Positions 4,592-5,965 of a stretch of 5,965 nt of DNA are shown here, in pieces (position 1 is the first letter of the stretch; every line of letters starts with the position of its first letter). The stretch lies in NCBI GenBank assembly GCA_910584785.1, contig CAJUDX010000100.1:1-5965 (forward strand), written 5' to 3'. The notes beneath the pieces are model-generated. The model worked only from the letters and a program-made list of their open reading frames with translations, was not told the DNA's origin and made no database searches. The DNA is from an uncultured Lachnospiraceae bacterium. GTDB lineage: Bacteria; Bacillota; Clostridia; Lachnospirales; Lachnospiraceae. The translations under genes and the position numbers were made by a program.

Positions 4592-5938
4592 ATGGCAAGA
4601 CACGGGGAAAACATAAGGAAGCGAAAGGACGGACGATGGGAAGGGCGTTATTTGGCTTATAGTGAGGAAAAGGAGAAGTGGCTTTATCGCTCGGTCTATG
4701 GAAGAGCATACGAAGAAGCTAGGGAGAAATTGCATTTTTGGAAAAATTCATTAAAGGAATCCGCTGCGGGGAGGATCGAAATGATGACAGCGGAGGATGT
4801 CCGGGAAAAGAGTGGTGTGGAAAGTAAAGCAGAGATTAGCGGTACAGACGGCAATGAAGGAAAGGGAAATGGCAGAGGAAGTTATTGCGGGGAAAGTGAT
4901 TACAGGGAACGTGATGGTCGAGAGCATGGGGGCGAAGGGAATAGCAACGGCGGGAGCGGCAAGGAAAATCCAGAAAATAAGTGTGCCTCAATAGAAATAT
5001 ATTTTTGGGCAGTGGCGGAGGAATGGCTGGCGAAGGTTCGGTTTGCCAGGAAAACTTCAACTTACATAAAATATTGGCTGATTTATAAAAACTACTTAGA
5101 AAAGCATTTCCGAAATATGGAAATTTCTTTGGTTACTGACCGAACTGTTCAGGAAAAAATCCCTGCTTCTTTATCGGAAAGCATTGGAAAGAGTGTTTAC
5201 TGTGTGCTGAACCAGATTCTAAAATATGCATCGGAAAAATACGCTTTACGGTTAATGCCGCTGAAACGGCAAATACCATATATGCCGAAAAGGACTGTGG
5301 AGACATTTTCCAGAAAAGAACAATCTGAACTGTTTGCCGTGCTTTACCAGGAAAGGGATGTATTTAAAACAGCCATTCTTTTATGCCTGTATACAGGATT
5401 ACGGCTAGGGGAGCTGTGCGCATTAAAATGGGAAGATATCGATATGGAAAACCAGTTAATTGCAGTCAGGCGGACAGTGCAAAGGCTTTACGTGGAAGGG
5501 CATATGACAAAAACGGTTTTGCTGGAGACTGCGCCTAAAAGTGCATCTTCCCGGCGCGAAATCCCATTGCCCTCCGCTGTTTTTGCCCTGCTTAAGGCAC
5601 TTCAAGAAGAAAACAAAAAAGAATATGTGTTCGGCGGGGACAAGCCGGTGGAACCAAGAACCATGCAGAACCATTTTAAACGCATATTGAAAAAAGCGGG
5701 GCTGTCTGACAAAAATTTCCATGCCCTGCGTCATACATTTTCGACCAACTGCATAGAGGGCGGAACGGATGTAAAAAGCCTGAGTGAACTTCTGGGACAT
5801 TCTGACGTGCAGATTACCCTAAATCGATATGTGCATCCATCTATGGATACGAAACGCAGGCATTTAGATGCACTGGCGGGATTTTATGAACGAATGTGCG
5901 GACAGGGTGGCGGGATGTGCAACGGGATGTGTGGTTAG
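4592..5938 (+). CDS. Tyrosine recombinase / site-specific integrase
   Basis: This 448-residue tyrosine recombinase cuts and rejoins DNA through a covalent 3'-phosphotyrosine. Residues 1-50 form an arm-type DNA-binding domain (GENIRKRKDGRWEGRY). About 55-132 is an unusually long Gly/Glu/Asn/Arg-rich linker. About 137-227 is the SAM-like core-binding domain (WLAKVRFARKTSTYIKYW). About 237-432 is the catalytic domain with all conserved positions: Arg271 in TGLRLGEL, Lys316 in APKSASS, His377 and Arg380 in HALRHTF, His403 in LLGHSD, and the nucleophile Tyr413 in LNRYVHPS. The last 14 residues are Cys/Gly/Met-rich. It should be active. No excisionase, relaxase or other mobility gene is in the window, so it may belong to an element extending right. 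It may also be one of the stand-alone integrases that in Lachnospiraceae often sit beside surface-polysaccharide loci; that comparison is from memory. Confidence 0.93.
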   Translation: MARHGENIRKRKDGRWEGRYLAYSEEKEKWLYRSVYGRAYEEAREKLHFWKNSLKESAAGRIEMMTAEDVREKSGVESKAEISGTDGNEGKGNGRGSYCGESDYRERDGREHGGEGNSNGGSGKENPENKCASIEIYFWAVAEEWLAKVRFARKTSTYIKYWLIYKNYLEKHFRNMEISLVTDRTVQEKIPASLSESIGKSVYCVLNQILKYASEKYALRLMPLKRQIPYMPKRTVETFSRKEQSELFAVLYQERDVFKTAILLCLYTGLRLGELCALKWEDIDMENQLIAVRRTVQRLYVEGHMTKTVLLETAPKSASSRREIPLPSAVFALLKALQEENKKEYVFGGDKPVEPRTMQNHFKRILKKAGLSDKNFHALRHTFSTNCIEGGTDVKSLSELLGHSDVQITLNRYVHPSMDTKRRHLDALAGFYERMCGQGGGMCNGMCG

Positions 5939-5965
5939 AAGTGTGATCAGATGCGCGGCTGGATG

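Noticed and set aside
4836..5060. Minus-strand frames within the integrase and other genes
   Set aside because: They have Cys/His/Pro/Phe-rich shadow composition, no ribosome binding sites and no recognisable motifs.

Overview
The window looks like accessory DNA from a gut-type clostridium (Firmicutes, probably Lachnospiraceae or a relative). This rests on recognisable gene families only: an ICE-type Maff2 fragment, a Firmicutes-style sigma/membrane anti-sigma pair, a split chromate transporter, and a tyrosine integrase of the kind common in Lachnospiraceae. No taxonomic marker gene is present, so the placement is inference.

Left part (1-2484, + strand, moderate to low GC): the 3' end of a small sigma-70-like factor overlaps by 4 bases a 327-residue single-span membrane protein that is probably its anti-sigma partner. 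After a short interval, which holds a protein-like frame that may be the tail of a lost gene, come two half-size CHR-family (ChrA-like) transporter genes, also overlapping by 4 bases. All four point the same way and may form one transcript. A strong two-sided terminator hairpin (2615-2661) separates them from the convergent gene to the right.

Middle (2712-3830, - strand, visibly GC-richer): an intact class I SAM-dependent methyltransferase of the COG1092 (RlmI-like) type. Its promoter is readable as TTGACC, 17 bp, TATAAT on the minus strand at 3830-3802. This predicts a leader of about 220 nt that begins with a stem-loop, then runs through 5.5 or more copies of a 25-bp tandem repeat, and ends at the ribosome binding site. 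The stem-loop's loop is complementary to that ribosome binding site. This leader is the most unusual feature of the window.

Right part (3831-5965): mobile-element debris and an integrase. In order there are a near-perfect 84-nt palindrome, a truncated Maff2 gene (a small membrane protein of integrative conjugative elements), a 12-bp inverted repeat around 47 bp, an orphan rho-independent terminator, and an intact tyrosine recombinase. The recombinase has all six catalytic positions, an unusual Gly/Glu/Asn-rich linker and a Cys/Gly tail. The simplest reading is a site where conjugative elements have come and gone, leaving fragments beside a complete integrase. Nothing in the window proves a new multi-gene system.
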